A stretch of DNA of 64,000 nt, taken from contig JAGATX010000033.1 in the NCBI GenBank assembly GCA_017621055.1, positions 1-64,000 of the forward strand, written 5' to 3'. Both the position numbers and the translations under genes were made by a program. Every line of letters begins with the position of its first letter. Positions within the stretch are counted from its first letter, which is position 1. Shown here piece after piece: positions 1 to 8,221 of this stretch. The notes beneath the pieces are model-generated. The model made no database searches, was not told where the DNA came from, and saw only the letters and a program-made list of their open reading frames with translations. Source of the DNA: Muribaculaceae bacterium. Lineage in GTDB: Bacteria; Bacteroidota; Bacteroidia; Bacteroidales; Muribaculaceae.

Positions 1-15
1 GCTGATGCGCTCAAC

Positions 16-34
16 GGGGGCTTGCTCAGCCCCC
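16..34. terminator. GC-rich hairpin at window edge
   Basis: GGGGGCT (16-22) pairs with AGCCCCC (28-34) around a 5-nt loop. It has no clear U-tract. It could be the 3' end structure of a gene left of the window. The rest of 1-159 shows no convincing ORF. Confidence 0.35.
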
Positions 35-135
35 TCGGCGCGCGGCCTTCCCCTGAGGAGGAGTGAGGAGAATAACCGTTGCACTTCTTATTGGAATCTT
101 TCCAGCGGTATTTTCGCAAGGTTTGGGCGGCGATA

Positions 136-168
136 TTTGGTGGAACAAAAATAAAATTGTAACTTTGC
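136..168 (+). promoter_or_regulatory. Bacteroidota-type promoter of rpsP
   Basis: The -7 element TAACTTTGC lies at 160-168 and a -33 TTTG at 136-139, separated by 20 nt, which matches the Bacteroidota sigma-ABfr pattern (TTTG / TAnnTTTG). The predicted leader is about 30 nt and AT-rich, with no Shine-Dalgarno, as is usual in this phylum. Confidence 0.75.
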
Positions 169-204
169 GGCGCAAAACAATACAAAACCAAATAAACAAA
201 GCAA

Positions 205-753
205 ATGGCAACAAAAATCAGACTGCAACGTCATGGTCGTAAAAACTATGCGTTCTATCCAATTGTCATCGCCGATAGCAGGGCACCACGAGATGGTAGA
301 TTTATTGAAAGGATAGGTTCCTATAATCCGAACACTAATCCTGCTACAATTACTCTTAACTTCGAACGGGCTTTGTATTGGGTGACAGTCGGCGCACAAC
401 CCACCGACACCGTACGCACCATTCTTTCCACAGAAGGCGTGCTTCTGATGCACCACCTCAATGGCGGTGTTAAGAAAGGCGCTTTCGATCAGGCCGAAGC
501 CGAACGTCGCTTCAACGCCTGGAAGGCTCAGAAAGATGCCAAACTGGCAGCCGTCAAGACCAAGACGGCAGCAGCTACCGCCACCGCCGCCAAGCAGCGT
601 CTCGAGGCTGAGGAAGCCAAGAACAAAGCCAAGGCTGAGGAAGTAGCCAAGAAGAAGGCCGAGCTCGCTGCCGCCAAGGCTGCCGCCGAGGCAGAGGCCG
701 CCGCCGAAACCGCTGCCGCTCCCGAGGCCGCCGAAGAAGCTGCCGCCGAATAA
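205..753 (+). CDS. rpsP: 30S ribosomal protein S16
   Basis: This is small-subunit protein S16, an assembly protein of the 30S body. The N-terminal ~80 residues carry the family signature ([13 protein letters not shown], then [20 protein letters not shown] and YNP). The remaining ~100 residues form a low-complexity, highly charged Ala/Lys/Glu tail, predicted helical. Total length is 182 aa against about 80-90 in Proteobacteria; long tails of this type are normal for Bacteroidota S16. The start follows directly from the promoter at 136-168. It is probably monocistronic, since a hairpin follows before ileS. Confidence 0.97.
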   Translation: MATKIRLQRHGRKNYAFYPIVIADSRAPRDGRFIERIGSYNPNTNPATITLNFERALYWVTVGAQPTDTVRTILSTEGVLLMHHLNGGVKKGAFDQAEAERRFNAWKAQKDAKLAAVKTKTAAATATAAKQRLEAEEAKNKAKAEEVAKKKAELAAAKAAAEAEAAAETAAAPEAAEEAAAE

Positions 754-782
754 GCGGGCCGCATTCAGCTGCTCAACAAACA

Positions 783-820
783 CAAGGGTGTGTCCGCTAT
801 AACATGCAGGCACACCCTTG
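783..820 (+). terminator. Hairpin downstream of rpsP
   Basis: CAAGGGTGTG (783-792) and CACACCCTTG (811-820) form a perfect 10-bp stem with an 18-nt loop, followed by a weakly T-rich stretch. It is a likely terminator or 3'-end stabiliser of the rpsP mRNA. The remaining gap to ileS (821-943) shows only short GC-rich repeats and a poor match to a -7 box (TCAATTTGC, 934-942). Confidence 0.55.
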
Positions 821-943
821 CGCTTTCTAAAATCTTCGGGCCTCCGGCCTACATTATTTAATATAGAGCCAATTAATACATAGCCCGGCGCATCGGCGCG
901 GGTTTATCCGATAATATAATGACAGCCACACTGTCAATTTGCT

Positions 944-3900
944 ATGAAATCATTCAAAGAATATTCCGACTATAAACTTTCCGACATCAACAAGGAAATG
1001 CTGGAACGGTGGCGCGCCGAGGATCTTTTTCACAAGAGCCTTGCGCTGAGCGAAGGCGCTCCGTCGTTCGTGTTTTATGAGGGACCGCCTTCGGCAAACG
1101 GTATGCCGGGCATCCACCACGTCATGGCCCGCACCATCAAGGACATGGTGTGCCGCTACAAGACCATGTGCGGCTTCCATGTGGAGCGCAAGGCCGGCTG
1201 GGATACTCACGGGCTGCCCGTGGAACTCGGTGTGGAGAAACTTTTAGGTATCACCAAGGAGGATATCGGCAAGAAAATCACTGTCGACGAATACAACGCA
1301 GCCTGCCGTCGCGAAGTGATGAAATATACCCGCGAGTGGGAAACTCTCACCGAAAATATGGGTTATTGGGTAGATACTAAAAACCCCTACATCACCTACG
1401 ACAACCGATATATCGAGACCGTGTGGTGGCTGCTGGCGCAGCTATACGGCAAAGGGCTGCTCTACAAAGGCTTTACCATCCAGCCCTACAGCCCCGCCGC
1501 CGGCACCGGCCTGAGCACCCACGAGCTAAACCAGCCCGGTTGCTACCGCGACGTCAAGGACACCACCTGCACGGCCCTGTTCGAACTCATCGACGCTCCC
1601 GCCGTCTTCGGCGGCTGGGGTAAGGCGTGCCTGCCGGCATGGACCACCACACCCTGGACCCTGCCCTCGAACACAGCACTGTGCGTAGGCCCCAACATTG
1701 AATACAGCGTTATCCGCACATACAACCCCTATAACGGCGAAAAAATAACCATCGCCATGGCTACGGCCCTGATAGGTACATACTTCAAGGCCGAGGGCGC
1801 CGATGCCGATATCGAAAGCTACACCGCCGGCGAAAAGATTGTGCCGTACCGCATTGTCGGCACCATGAAGGGCACCGACCTCACCGGCATCCACTACCGG
1901 CAGCTGCTGCCCTGGGTAAATCCCGGCGAGGGAGCCTTCCGCGTCATTCCCGGCGACTATGTGTCGACCGACGACGGCACCGGCATCGTGCACATAGCCG
2001 GCACCTTCGGCGCCGACGACCTCCGCGTCAGCCGTGCCGCCGGCGTGCCCCCTCTCCATCTGGTGGACCGCGACGGCAATATCCGACCGATGGTTGACCT
2101 CACCGGCCGTTTTTACCGCCTCGAGGACCTTGACCCCGACTTTGTGGAAAAGATGGTGGATAAAGACCTCTATTCGCAGTGGGCAGGCCGGTATGTCAAG
2201 GAGGCCTATAATCCCGAAGGCGAGAGCGCCGAGAACCTCGATGTTGCCATCTGCATGGACCTCAAGGCTGCCGGCAAGGTATTCCGCATCGAAAAGCACA
2301 CCCACAGCTACCCCCATTGCTGGCGCACCGACAAGCCCGTTCTATACTATCCGCTCGACTCCTGGTTCGTGCGTTCCACAGCCATGCGCGACGAACTTAT
2401 GGCTCTCAATGAGACAATCAAATGGAAGCCGGCATCTACCGGTACCGGCCGTTTCGGCAAGTGGCTCGAGAACCTGCAGGACTGGAACCTGTCGCGCAGC
2501 CGTTTCTGGGGTACACCGCTGCCCATATGGCGCACTGAGGACGGCAGGGAGGAGATATGCATCGACTCGGTTGCTACTCTCTACGCCGAAATAGACAAGG
2601 CCGTGGCCGCCGGCGTGATGAAGTCCAATCCGCTGCGCGACAAGGGCTTTGTGCCGGGCGTATTTACGGCAGAAAACTATGACAAAATCGACCTCCACCG
2701 TCCGTATGTGGATGATATAGTGCTCGTATCGGCCGACGGCCGTCCCATGCACCGCGAAACCGACCTTATCGACGTGTGGTTCGACAGCGGCTCCATGCCC
2801 TATGCCCAGATCCACTATCCTTTCGAGAACAAGGAAGCTTTCGACCGGGGCGATCTCTTCCCGGCCGACTTCATTGCCGAGGGCGTGGACCAGACACGAG
2901 GATGGTTCTTCACCCTCCATGCTATCGGCACCATGGTTTTCGGTCGCCCGGCCTTCAAGGCAGTGATTTCCAACGGCCTTGTCCTCGACAAGAACGGCGA
3001 GAAGATGAGCAAGCGCAAAGGTAATGCCGTCGATCCCTTCGCAACTATCGAAAAATACGGTTCGGACCCCGTGCGCTGGTACATGATAGCCACCTCGGCA
3101 CCGTGGGACAACCTCAAGTATGACCCGGACGGGGTAGAGGAGACTGCCCGCAAGTTCTTCGCCACGCTTTCGCATACATACAGTTTCTTCGCCATGTATG
3201 CCAATGTCGACGGCTTTACCGGCAAGGAGCCGCAGGTGCCTGTTGACGAGCGCCCCGAAATCGACCGTTGGGCGCTGAGCCTGCTCACCACCCTCACCGG
3301 CGAGGTCACCGATGCCTATGAGGACTATGAACCCACCCGCGCCGCCCGCGCCATTGCCGCTTTCGTCGACAACGACCTCTCCAACTGGTATGTTCGCCTC
3401 AACCGCAAGCGTTTCTGGAGCCGCGGTCTCGGCAAGGACAAACTTGCGGCCTATCAGACGCTCCACACATGCCTCACCACCGTATCGCTGCTCATGGCTC
3501 CGATAGCGCCGTTCTATGCCGACCGCATGTACCGCGATCTCACGGGCAACGACAGCGTGCACCTCGCCAAATTCCCTGTCGCCGATGCCGCTCTTGTCGA
3601 CAAGGTGCTCGAGCGCCGCATGGAGCTGGCACAACGTCTCACCTCGCTGGTGCTCGGCCTGCGCAAAAAGGCCAATATCAAGGTGAAACAGCCGCTGTCG
3701 CGCCTGATGGTGCCCGCTGCCGATGCTGCCGCTGCCGACGATATCCGCGCAATAGCCTCGCTGGTGGAGACGGAGGTCAATGTCAAGACCATAGAGGTTG
3801 TCGCTCCCGACAATGACGTGTTTGTCAAGCGTGTGATCCCCGATTTCAAGCGTCTCGGCCCCAAATTCGGCAAGCAGATGAAGAGTGCCGCAGAACAGAT

Positions 3901-4348
3901 CAGGAATCTGGACCGCGAGAGCATAGCGCGTCTTGAAGCCGACGGTCATCTCGACCTCACCGTCGACGGCAATACCGTCGTTGTGGAGCTTGCCGACGTC
4001 AAGATCGTATGTGACGACATCAAAGGCTGGCTCGTGGCCAACGAAGGCGCCCTCACGGCAGCCCTCGACATCGACATCACGCCTGCTCTGGCCCGCGAGG
4101 GCCTCGCACGCGAGATTGTGAACCGCGTGCAGAATGTGCGCAAGAGCCGCGGCTTCGAGATCACCGACCATATCAGTCTGGTGTTCGCTCCCGGCGAAAA
4201 GGTCGAGGCCATGCTCGCCGATTTCAGCGGCTACATAGCCTCGCAGGTACTCGCCGACAGTGTGAGCGTCGGCGCCGCTGCCGCCGCGCCCGATGCCGAG
4301 ACCTTCGATATCGACGGCCTCGTAGTGACCGTGCGCGTAATTCTTTGA
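944..4348 (+). CDS. ileS: Isoleucyl-tRNA synthetase
   Basis: Charges tRNA-Ile with isoleucine in the cytoplasm (class Ia synthetase). The HIGH-type motif appears as PGIHH near residues 55-59 and the KMSKS motif as KMSKR at residues 687-691, followed by KGN. Length is 1134 aa, typical of the long Bacteroidota/eukaryote-like IleRS with a CP1 editing insertion and a C-terminal anticodon-binding region. It heads the order ileS-dksA-lspA. Only 25 nt separate it from dksA, so they are probably co-transcribed. The ATG lies almost directly behind TCAATTTGC, so the leader may be very short; that element lacks the conserved A at position 2, so this is tentative. Confidence 0.98.
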   Translation: MKSFKEYSDYKLSDINKEMLERWRAEDLFHKSLALSEGAPSFVFYEGPPSANGMPGIHHVMARTIKDMVCRYKTMCGFHVERKAGWDTHGLPVELGVEKLLGITKEDIGKKITVDEYNAACRREVMKYTREWETLTENMGYWVDTKNPYITYDNRYIETVWWLLAQLYGKGLLYKGFTIQPYSPAAGTGLSTHELNQPGCYRDVKDTTCTALFELIDAPAVFGGWGKACLPAWTTTPWTLPSNTALCVGPNIEYSVIRTYNPYNGEKITIAMATALIGTYFKAEGADADIESYTAGEKIVPYRIVGTMKGTDLTGIHYRQLLPWVNPGEGAFRVIPGDYVSTDDGTGIVHIAGTFGADDLRVSRAAGVPPLHLVDRDGNIRPMVDLTGRFYRLEDLDPDFVEKMVDKDLYSQWAGRYVKEAYNPEGESAENLDVAICMDLKAAGKVFRIEKHTHSYPHCWRTDKPVLYYPLDSWFVRSTAMRDELMALNETIKWKPASTGTGRFGKWLENLQDWNLSRSRFWGTPLPIWRTEDGREEICIDSVATLYAEIDKAVAAGVMKSNPLRDKGFVPGVFTAENYDKIDLHRPYVDDIVLVSADGRPMHRETDLIDVWFDSGSMPYAQIHYPFENKEAFDRGDLFPADFIAEGVDQTRGWFFTLHAIGTMVFGRPAFKAVISNGLVLDKNGEKMSKRKGNAVDPFATIEKYGSDPVRWYMIATSAPWDNLKYDPDGVEETARKFFATLSHTYSFFAMYANVDGFTGKEPQVPVDERPEIDRWALSLLTTLTGEVTDAYEDYEPTRAARAIAAFVDNDLSNWYVRLNRKRFWSRGLGKDKLAAYQTLHTCLTTVSLLMAPIAPFYADRMYRDLTGNDSVHLAKFPVADAALVDKVLERRMELAQRLTSLVLGLRKKANIKVKQPLSRLMVPAADAAAADDIRAIASLVETEVNVKTIEVVAPDNDVFVKRVIPDFKRLGPKFGKQMKSAAEQIRNLDRESIARLEADGHLDLTVDGNTVVVELADVKIVCDDIKGWLVANEGALTAALDIDITPALAREGLAREIVNRVQNVRKSRGFEITDHISLVFAPGEKVEAMLADFSGYIASQVLADSVSVGAAAAAPDAETFDIDGLVVTVRVIL

Positions 4349-4373
4349 ATATAACCCCATAAATACTGAATTT

Positions 4374-4751
4374 ATGAGCGAAAAGACAAGATATACCGAC
4401 GAGGAGCTGGAGGAATTCCGCCAGCTTATTCTCGACAAGATAGCCACCGCTCAGGAGGCCTACGACGAACTCGTCGAAGCCATAAAGAATAGTTATGGCA
4501 ACGGTACGGGCGACACGTCGCCGACGTTCAAGGCTCTCGAAGAGGCTGCCGACGTCAACGAACGCGAAGCCAACGCCCGTCTGGCCGAGCGTCAGCGCCA
4601 GTTTATCCAGCATCTCAAGGCTGCTCTTGTGCGCATCGACAACAAGACCTATGGTATCTGCCGCGCCACCGGCAAACTAATACCCAAGGAACGCCTGCGT
4701 GCCGTTCCCCACGCCACCTTGTGTGTCGAGGCCAAGAACAACCGCCGCTGA
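4374..4751 (+). CDS. dksA: TraR/DksA family regulator with degenerate zinc finger
   Basis: DksA-like protein predicted to bind the RNA polymerase secondary channel and act with ppGpp. The N-terminal two thirds is a helical coiled coil; the C-terminal region carries the family signature GKLIPKERLRAVPHATLC. Length is 125 aa. Only two of the four canonical zinc cysteines remain (C in GICRAT and C in TLCVEA); the partners are Thr and Ala, so zinc binding is doubtful. Loss of these cysteines occurs in other Bacteroidota DksA-like proteins. It sits between ileS and lspA, one base before the lspA start. Confidence 0.9.
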   Translation: MSEKTRYTDEELEEFRQLILDKIATAQEAYDELVEAIKNSYGNGTGDTSPTFKALEEAADVNEREANARLAERQRQFIQHLKAALVRIDNKTYGICRATGKLIPKERLRAVPHATLCVEAKNNRR

Positions 4752-4752
4752 T

Positions 4753-5436
4753 ATGACCACAAACCCTAAACGTACGGCCACTGCCGCTATTGCCGTGGCG
4801 GTGGCCGTGCTTGTCATCGACCAGCTCAGCAAGTTCTGGATAAAGACTCATTTCTATCTCGGCGAAGACTTCGAGGTGCTTCCTTTTTTCCATATCCGCT
4901 TTATCGAGAACAACGGCATGGCGTTCGGAATGGAGTTCGGCAGCAAACTGCTGCTCACCGCTTTCCGCATAGTGCTCGTGGGCTTTCTGATATGGTATCT
5001 GCGCAGGCTCATACGCCTTGGCCGCGCCCCGATGCGGTATATAGTTGCTGTGTCGCTGGTTGCCGCCGGCGCTTTCGGCAACATTATCGACTGTGTGTTC
5101 TACGGCGAAATTTTCAACAATCCCTACCCGCCGGAGGTGGCTTCGCTTGTGCCCTTCGGCCACGGTTACGGCACGTGGTTCCACGGGCTGGTGGTGGATA
5201 TGCTGTACTTCCCGCTGTTCAGCTTTCAATGGCCCGACTGGCTGCCTTTTGTCGGGGGACGGACTTTCTCGTTCTTCGACCCGGTGTTCAATATCGCCGA
5301 CTCGGCCATTACGGTAGGCATGGCGCTGATTATCATCTTCTTCTCCAAGTATCTGGGTCGCTATTATTACAGCGAGGCAGTCGATGCCGATGGAAACAAG
5401 ATTGAGAATGCCGAAAATAAAAATGCCGACAAATAG
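4753..5436 (+). CDS. lspA: Lipoprotein signal peptidase (signal peptidase II)
   Basis: Inner-membrane aspartic protease that cleaves signal peptides from diacylated prolipoproteins. Start chosen at 4753 (MTTNPKRT), one base after the dksA stop, rather than a longer in-frame extension overlapping dksA. Four membrane segments are visible, with an N-terminal DQLSKFW motif. The catalytic aspartates lie in GNIIDCVFYG and FNIADSAITVG. Length is 227 aa, longer than E. coli LspA (164) because of a periplasmic insertion, as in other Bacteroidetes. Its product would process the several lipoproteins encoded in this window. Confidence 0.96.
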   Translation: MTTNPKRTATAAIAVAVAVLVIDQLSKFWIKTHFYLGEDFEVLPFFHIRFIENNGMAFGMEFGSKLLLTAFRIVLVGFLIWYLRRLIRLGRAPMRYIVAVSLVAAGAFGNIIDCVFYGEIFNNPYPPEVASLVPFGHGYGTWFHGLVVDMLYFPLFSFQWPDWLPFVGGRTFSFFDPVFNIADSAITVGMALIIIFFSKYLGRYYYSEAVDADGNKIENAENKNADK

Positions 5437-6235
5437 CAGGCTCGTCGTGGCGGCGGCTGTGATGGCTGTCCTGATGCTGTCGTGCTCCAAGACGCCCGAC
5501 GGCGTGCTCGCTCGCGAAGATATGGCCATGCTCATGGCCGATGTCCATACCGGCGAGGGCGTCGTGGAGATGAACCGCAACGACTATGAGTCGGACTCCG
5601 CCAGAATGGCGCTCAGGATGGCTATATATGAGCGTCATGGTGTCACCGCCGAGCAGGTCGATTCCTCGCTGGCGTGGTATGGCCGCAACCTGAGCGAGTA
5701 CATGGCCATGTACGACCGAACAATAGAAATACTTGAACAGCGGCTCACCGAAACCGGAAACCGGGTAGCTGCCGAAGCGATGTCGATTGCCGGCGACTCG
5801 GTTGATGTATGGGCATATCCGCGGTATCTGACATTCAGCAGTCTGTCACCCACGCGTCTGGTGACGTTCGGCCTCGCTGCCGACGACAACTGGGAGAAAG
5901 GTGATACCTACACCTGGCGCGGTAAGTTTTTCAATACCTCCGGCAACGGCTACTGGACCATAGCCGCTGAGTATACCGACGGTACCATGGAGTTCCTGCG
6001 TTATCCCATAGCCACCGATAACTGGCAGGAAATCAGATTTATTACCGACAGCACACGCACGGCACGCCGTATCTACGGCATGCTCTATGGCGACGGCCGC
6101 GACGGTGGCACCATGCGCGTGGACAGCCTCGAACTTGTGCGCAAGCGCGTTAACCCGGAAACTTACGGCAGCCGTTACCGCCAGCGGCTGTTGCACCGAT
6201 ATGCCGAAGCCGACGCATCTGAAACGGCGGACTGA
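5408..6235 (+). CDS. DUF4296-type lipoprotein
   Basis: Predicted exported lipoprotein of unknown function. Start chosen at 5408 (MPKIKMPTNSRL), inside the end of lspA, because it places a hydrophobic segment and a lipobox-like sequence (LMLSCS) at the N-terminus. Residues ~30-110 resemble DUF4296: a short helical region with REDMAMLMADVHTGEG and YERHGVT..QVDSSLAWYGRN. The C-terminal ~150 residues look like a beta-rich carbohydrate-binding-type domain. Synteny ileS-dksA-lspA-DUF4296 is common in Bacteroidales. Translational coupling to lspA is likely because the genes overlap by 29 nt. Confidence 0.8.
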   Translation: MPKIKMPTNSRLVVAAAVMAVLMLSCSKTPDGVLAREDMAMLMADVHTGEGVVEMNRNDYESDSARMALRMAIYERHGVTAEQVDSSLAWYGRNLSEYMAMYDRTIEILEQRLTETGNRVAAEAMSIAGDSVDVWAYPRYLTFSSLSPTRLVTFGLAADDNWEKGDTYTWRGKFFNTSGNGYWTIAAEYTDGTMEFLRYPIATDNWQEIRFITDSTRTARRIYGMLYGDGRDGGTMRVDSLELVRKRVNPETYGSRYRQRLLHRYAEADASETAD

Positions 6236-6410
6236 CTATCTGTGTCGCCACGTCCTGATCGGCAACCGCGATGTCGGGCTGTCGATTGTAGGGGTAGGAC
6301 CACGGATGGAATGTCTTTCTGTGGCTCCTTTTATGTTCGAAACCCCTGAAACAATATATTTCGACGGCAAAATTGTGATAGCCGAAGGCCGTGTTACCCT
6401 TGTAAAATGA
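6201..6410 (+). CDS. Small hypothetical protein, 69 aa
   Basis: The ORF begins at 6201 (MPKPTHLKRRTDYLCRHVLI), overlapping the end of the DUF4296 gene by 35 nt, and encodes 69 aa with a beta-rich pattern (GLSIVGVGPRMECLSV, IYFDGKIVIAEG). No family is recognised with certainty. Similar-size genes occur at this place in related genomes. A longer in-frame extension upstream is out-of-frame sequence of the preceding gene and looks non-native, so this start is preferred. Function unknown. Confidence 0.6.
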   Translation: MPKPTHLKRRTDYLCRHVLIGNRDVGLSIVGVGPRMECLSVAPFMFETPETIYFDGKIVIAEGRVTLVK

Positions 6411-6483
6411 AATTACGGCTGTTCAGGATGTGATTTTTGTCATATTAACGTAGGCGGGCGGGATGTTCGCCCACTGTTGCCGC

Positions 6484-6520
6484 TACTTTTGCAGTGTAAA
6501 ACAAATAAATACTGCAAAAG
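6484..6520 (+). promoter_or_regulatory. Promoter -7 box inside a 10-bp inverted repeat
   Basis: TACTTTTGC (6484-6492) matches TAnnTTTG. It is embedded in CTTTTGCAGT (6486-6495), repeated perfectly inverted as ACTGCAAAAG (6511-6520) with a 15-nt spacer, two bases before the ATG at 6523. Transcription would start around 6497, so only the right arm would be in the mRNA. This favours a DNA operator over an RNA hairpin. Confidence 0.55.
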
Positions 6521-6522
6521 CC

Positions 6523-6735
6523 ATGACAATCATCTCTCCAACCGATATCATCCAGGCGCGCGCCATCGGCGGTGGTGCCACAGTGGCAGGTTTTCGTAGC
6601 CGCGGGTTCAGTTCTACTGCCGAGGTCGTGGCGGCCTTGCGCACTGCCGCCGGCCATCTGCGTGGCAGCGTGGAACTTATGGTGTTCAATGCCACCCGTG
6701 GCTGGACCGAGCGCCGCGTCCTTTTTCTGGCATAG
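6523..6735 (+). CDS. Small hypothetical protein, 70 aa
   Basis: Start chosen at 6523 (MTIISPTDIIQARAIGGG) because the promoter box lies just upstream, which excludes the longer in-frame extension. The 70-aa product is compact, with a Gly-rich N-terminal turn, a helix (STAEVVAALRTAAGHLRG) and a C-terminal beta strand (ERRVLFLA). There is no signal peptide or membrane segment and no recognised domain. It stands alone on the plus strand between the ileS cluster and a surface protein, downstream of a palindromic promoter, so it may be autoregulated. Function not known. Confidence 0.6.
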   Translation: MTIISPTDIIQARAIGGGATVAGFRSRGFSSTAEVVAALRTAAGHLRGSVELMVFNATRGWTERRVLFLA

Positions 6736-6833
6736 GCGCCGATTTGAGTTGCAAGCGGCGGAAATATGTGTTTCTGTTCGTTAAAACTTTTAAATTCACG
6801 CCGAAGCAGGCGCCGGCATCGGGATTTTTTTCG

Positions 6834-6842
6834 TAATTTTGT
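6834..6842 (+). promoter_or_regulatory. -7 box 5 nt before a start codon
   Basis: TAATTTTGT fits TAnnTTTG. The ATG of the next gene starts at 6848, so the predicted transcription start falls at or within a few bases of the start codon, implying a leaderless or near-leaderless mRNA. No clear -33 TTTG is visible at the expected distance. Confidence 0.5.
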
Positions 6843-6847
6843 ATGTT

Positions 6848-8164
6848 ATGAAGTATACCCCGTTGCTATTGACGATATTGACTGCCTTATCCGCATCGGC
6901 CCTGGAATTTCCGGGCGCACGCGTTGTGTCGGTCGCTCCCGAAGCCGCGTCCGGCCTCGAAGGCATATATGTACTTGAAAATACGGCAGGTGTTCGCGCC
7001 GTTTACCACACCTCGGCTCCATCGGCGGTGAAATGGTATCGTTTCAGCAACCTCGGCGGTGCTTATGCCGAGGAGATAGCTTCGGCAGCCGGCGAGGGCG
7101 GTTCGTATATTACCCTCGGCAGCGGTGACTTCGGTTACATCATCGAGGCCGACGGTCGTCAGCATTGTTTCTGGGTCACAGACTATAGCGGCCATGAGTT
7201 CCGCGCAACCGCTCTCACGGTCGATCCCGAGCAGGACTGCGACCGCCTGCGTCTGGACTTCGAGGGGAGTGCCGCCGAGATAGCGTGCTACACCATCAAC
7301 GGACGCCGTATGGCGATTTCGCGCGACATCACTGTGGAACACAACACCTTGGCCTTTGACCAAGAGAGCTTTACGTACACGCAGGCCACTGCGACGGAAA
7401 ACATCGAATATATCGACGGCACCAGCGTTGCCGTGGCCGCACCGTTGTGCGCCACGGTCTACACCCTTGAAGGCGACCGTTTTCTGCGTGCATGGGGCAG
7501 GGCACAACAAGTGTCGACCGCCACGGTACAGCCCACCGCAGTTTCTGCCGAGACGCGCGCCGTGCAGGATACCCGTGAGAACGAAAACGAGCAGAAAGAG
7601 CCCGGCAACGAAGGCCTTGGCGGCAGTGCACCCGTCGACATAACTTTCGACGCCGTGGTGACCGATGCCGCCATCTTCCACGAGTGGCAGATTTCGCGCA
7701 TGCCCGAATTTGATATCAACGAACTGACCTACACAGACCTGAGCTTTACTTTCAGCTTTCGCGAGCAGGGACGGACGTATGTGCGGTTTGTCGCCGCCGA
7801 CGCCGCCGGCGTGTGCGAGTATGTCAGCCCGGTCTACGAGGTATTTGTCGGCGAAAGTAAACTTGAAATTCCCAACGCATTCTCTCCCGAATCCAGCCCC
7901 GGTGTGAACGACGAGTGGAAAGTCAGCTACAAGAGCCTGGTCAGCTACGAATGCCATATTTTCAATCGCTGGGGACAACAGCTCTTCGAGAGCACCGACC
8001 CGGCTCAGGGCTGGGACGGTCGACATGGCGGCCGGTTTGTTCCCGCAGGCGTATATTATTACGTTATTACAGCCACGGGAGCCGACGGCGTGGAGTACAA
8101 GCGTGCCGGCGACATCAATATCGTGGGTTACAGCACCGGCAACCGCGGCACCACAGAAGAATGA
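6848..8164 (+). CDS. Secreted protein with gliding-motility-type C-terminal domain
   Basis: Start chosen at 6848 (MKYTPLLLTILTAL), giving a clear signal peptide ending near SASA. The product is 438 aa. The last ~95 residues match the gliding-motility-associated C-terminal domain (CHU_C/TIGR04131 type): IPNAFSPESSPGVNDEWKV, FNRWGQQLFES, GWDGRHGG, VPAGVYYYVITATG. In Flavobacteriia such domains can be type IX secretion sorting signals or anchors; in gut Bacteroidales the role is less clear. The middle contains Ig-like beta sequence and a low-complexity Glu/Asn/Gln linker (ENENEQKEPGNEG). Probably surface or periplasmic; no enzymatic motif seen. Confidence 0.75.
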   Translation: MKYTPLLLTILTALSASALEFPGARVVSVAPEAASGLEGIYVLENTAGVRAVYHTSAPSAVKWYRFSNLGGAYAEEIASAAGEGGSYITLGSGDFGYIIEADGRQHCFWVTDYSGHEFRATALTVDPEQDCDRLRLDFEGSAAEIACYTINGRRMAISRDITVEHNTLAFDQESFTYTQATATENIEYIDGTSVAVAAPLCATVYTLEGDRFLRAWGRAQQVSTATVQPTAVSAETRAVQDTRENENEQKEPGNEGLGGSAPVDITFDAVVTDAAIFHEWQISRMPEFDINELTYTDLSFTFSFREQGRTYVRFVAADAAGVCEYVSPVYEVFVGESKLEIPNAFSPESSPGVNDEWKVSYKSLVSYECHIFNRWGQQLFESTDPAQGWDGRHGGRFVPAGVYYYVITATGADGVEYKRAGDINIVGYSTGNRGTTEE

Positions 8165-8221
8165 TGGCCACGGATGTCTTTTAGGATGCAATGCGTTGTG
8201 ATTTTGCAAAAGTAACAGATT

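Noticed and set aside
88..813. Minus-strand Gly/Leu-rich ORF opposite rpsP
   Set aside because: Low-complexity shadow of the Ala/Lys tail of S16.
1526..2317. Minus-strand ORF (263 aa) inside ileS
   Set aside because: Antisense shadow with no start context, promoter or domain.
2342..4447. Long minus-strand ORF (701 aa) opposite ileS
   Set aside because: It is antisense to a clear isoleucyl-tRNA synthetase, has no recognisable domains and reflects the GC-rich codon pattern of the real gene.
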